A stretch of DNA of 5,340 nt from an uncultured Bacilli bacterium. GTDB lineage: Bacteria; Bacillota_I; Bacilli_A; RF39; UBA660. Under the pieces are notes generated by a model. The model ran no database searches, was not told where the DNA came from, and saw only the letters and a list, made by a program, of their open reading frames with translations. The stretch spans positions 1 through 5,340 of the forward strand of contig CAKONA010000078.1 in the NCBI GenBank assembly GCA_934096785.1, given 5' to 3'. Shown piece by piece: positions 5,311 to 5,340 of this stretch. The position numbers and the translations under genes were made by a program. Position 1 is the stretch's first letter. The number at the start of each line of letters is the position of its first letter.

Positions 5311-5338
5311 TTGCGGGGGGGGTAATATTTTATATAAT
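5311..5338 (+). promoter_or_regulatory. Promoter-like element with an 8-G tract in the spacer
   Basis: TTGCGG (5311-5316) and a perfect TATAAT (5333-5338) are separated by 16 bp. A run of eight Gs (5315-5322) covers the end of the -35 box and the start of the spacer. Eight Gs are very unusual in DNA this AT-rich. A slippage-prone tract here would change the -35 to -10 spacing. The gene it would serve lies beyond the window. The stretch before it (5226-5310) is AT-rich without a convincing gene. Confidence 0.4.
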
Positions 5339-5340
5339 AC

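Overview
The window is very AT-rich (roughly 28-30% GC by eye) and reads with the standard bacterial code. TGA closes dinD and rarA and tryptophan is TGG, which argues against a mycoplasma-type code. Purine-rich Shine-Dalgarno sites, sigma-A-like promoters (often with an extended -10), short intergenic gaps and the protein families point to a low-GC Bacillota/Bacilli-type bacterium, possibly one with a compact genome. This is inferred from composition and gene content only.

Layout. Positions 1-175 (minus) hold the N-terminus of a SpoVB/MATE-like lipid or polysaccharide flippase that runs off the left edge. Diverging from it, 252-425 (plus) has its own promoter and folds into a long, interrupted hairpin with a closing stem and a central bubble. 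I read it as 6S RNA, the RNA decoy that binds the housekeeping RNA polymerase. It ends in a T-tract that lies inside the promoter of the next gene, tcdA (460-1140), an E1-like tRNA-modifying enzyme. Next comes dinD (1292-2116), a damage-inducible protein of BRO-N/antirepressor type. Facing these on the minus strand is a two-gene operon: rarA (4016-2820), a clamp-loader-like ATPase for stalled forks, then a coupled gene for an unnamed protein with a possible Cys-His-Asp transglutaminase/papain-like triad (2823-2122). Diverging from rarA, 4176-5210 (plus) encodes a stand-alone MprF-type (LPG_synthase_TM) membrane protein. The last 130 bases hold its terminator, then an 8-G run inside a promoter-like element at the right edge.

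How they fit. From memory, 6S-1 RNA, yrvM (tcdA) and yrvN (rarA) lie close together in Bacillus subtilis, so the 6S-tcdA-rarA core looks like conserved synteny with dinD and the putative cysteine-hydrolase gene added. DinD and RarA both act around RecA and damaged forks, so the centre has a DNA-damage flavour. The two outer genes are envelope-related.

Most worth checking: the 6S RNA and its overlap with the tcdA promoter, the poly-G promoter-like element, a perfect 14-bp inverted repeat inside dinD, and the uncharacterised gene coupled to rarA. I see no insertion sequence, CRISPR array, tRNA or rRNA.
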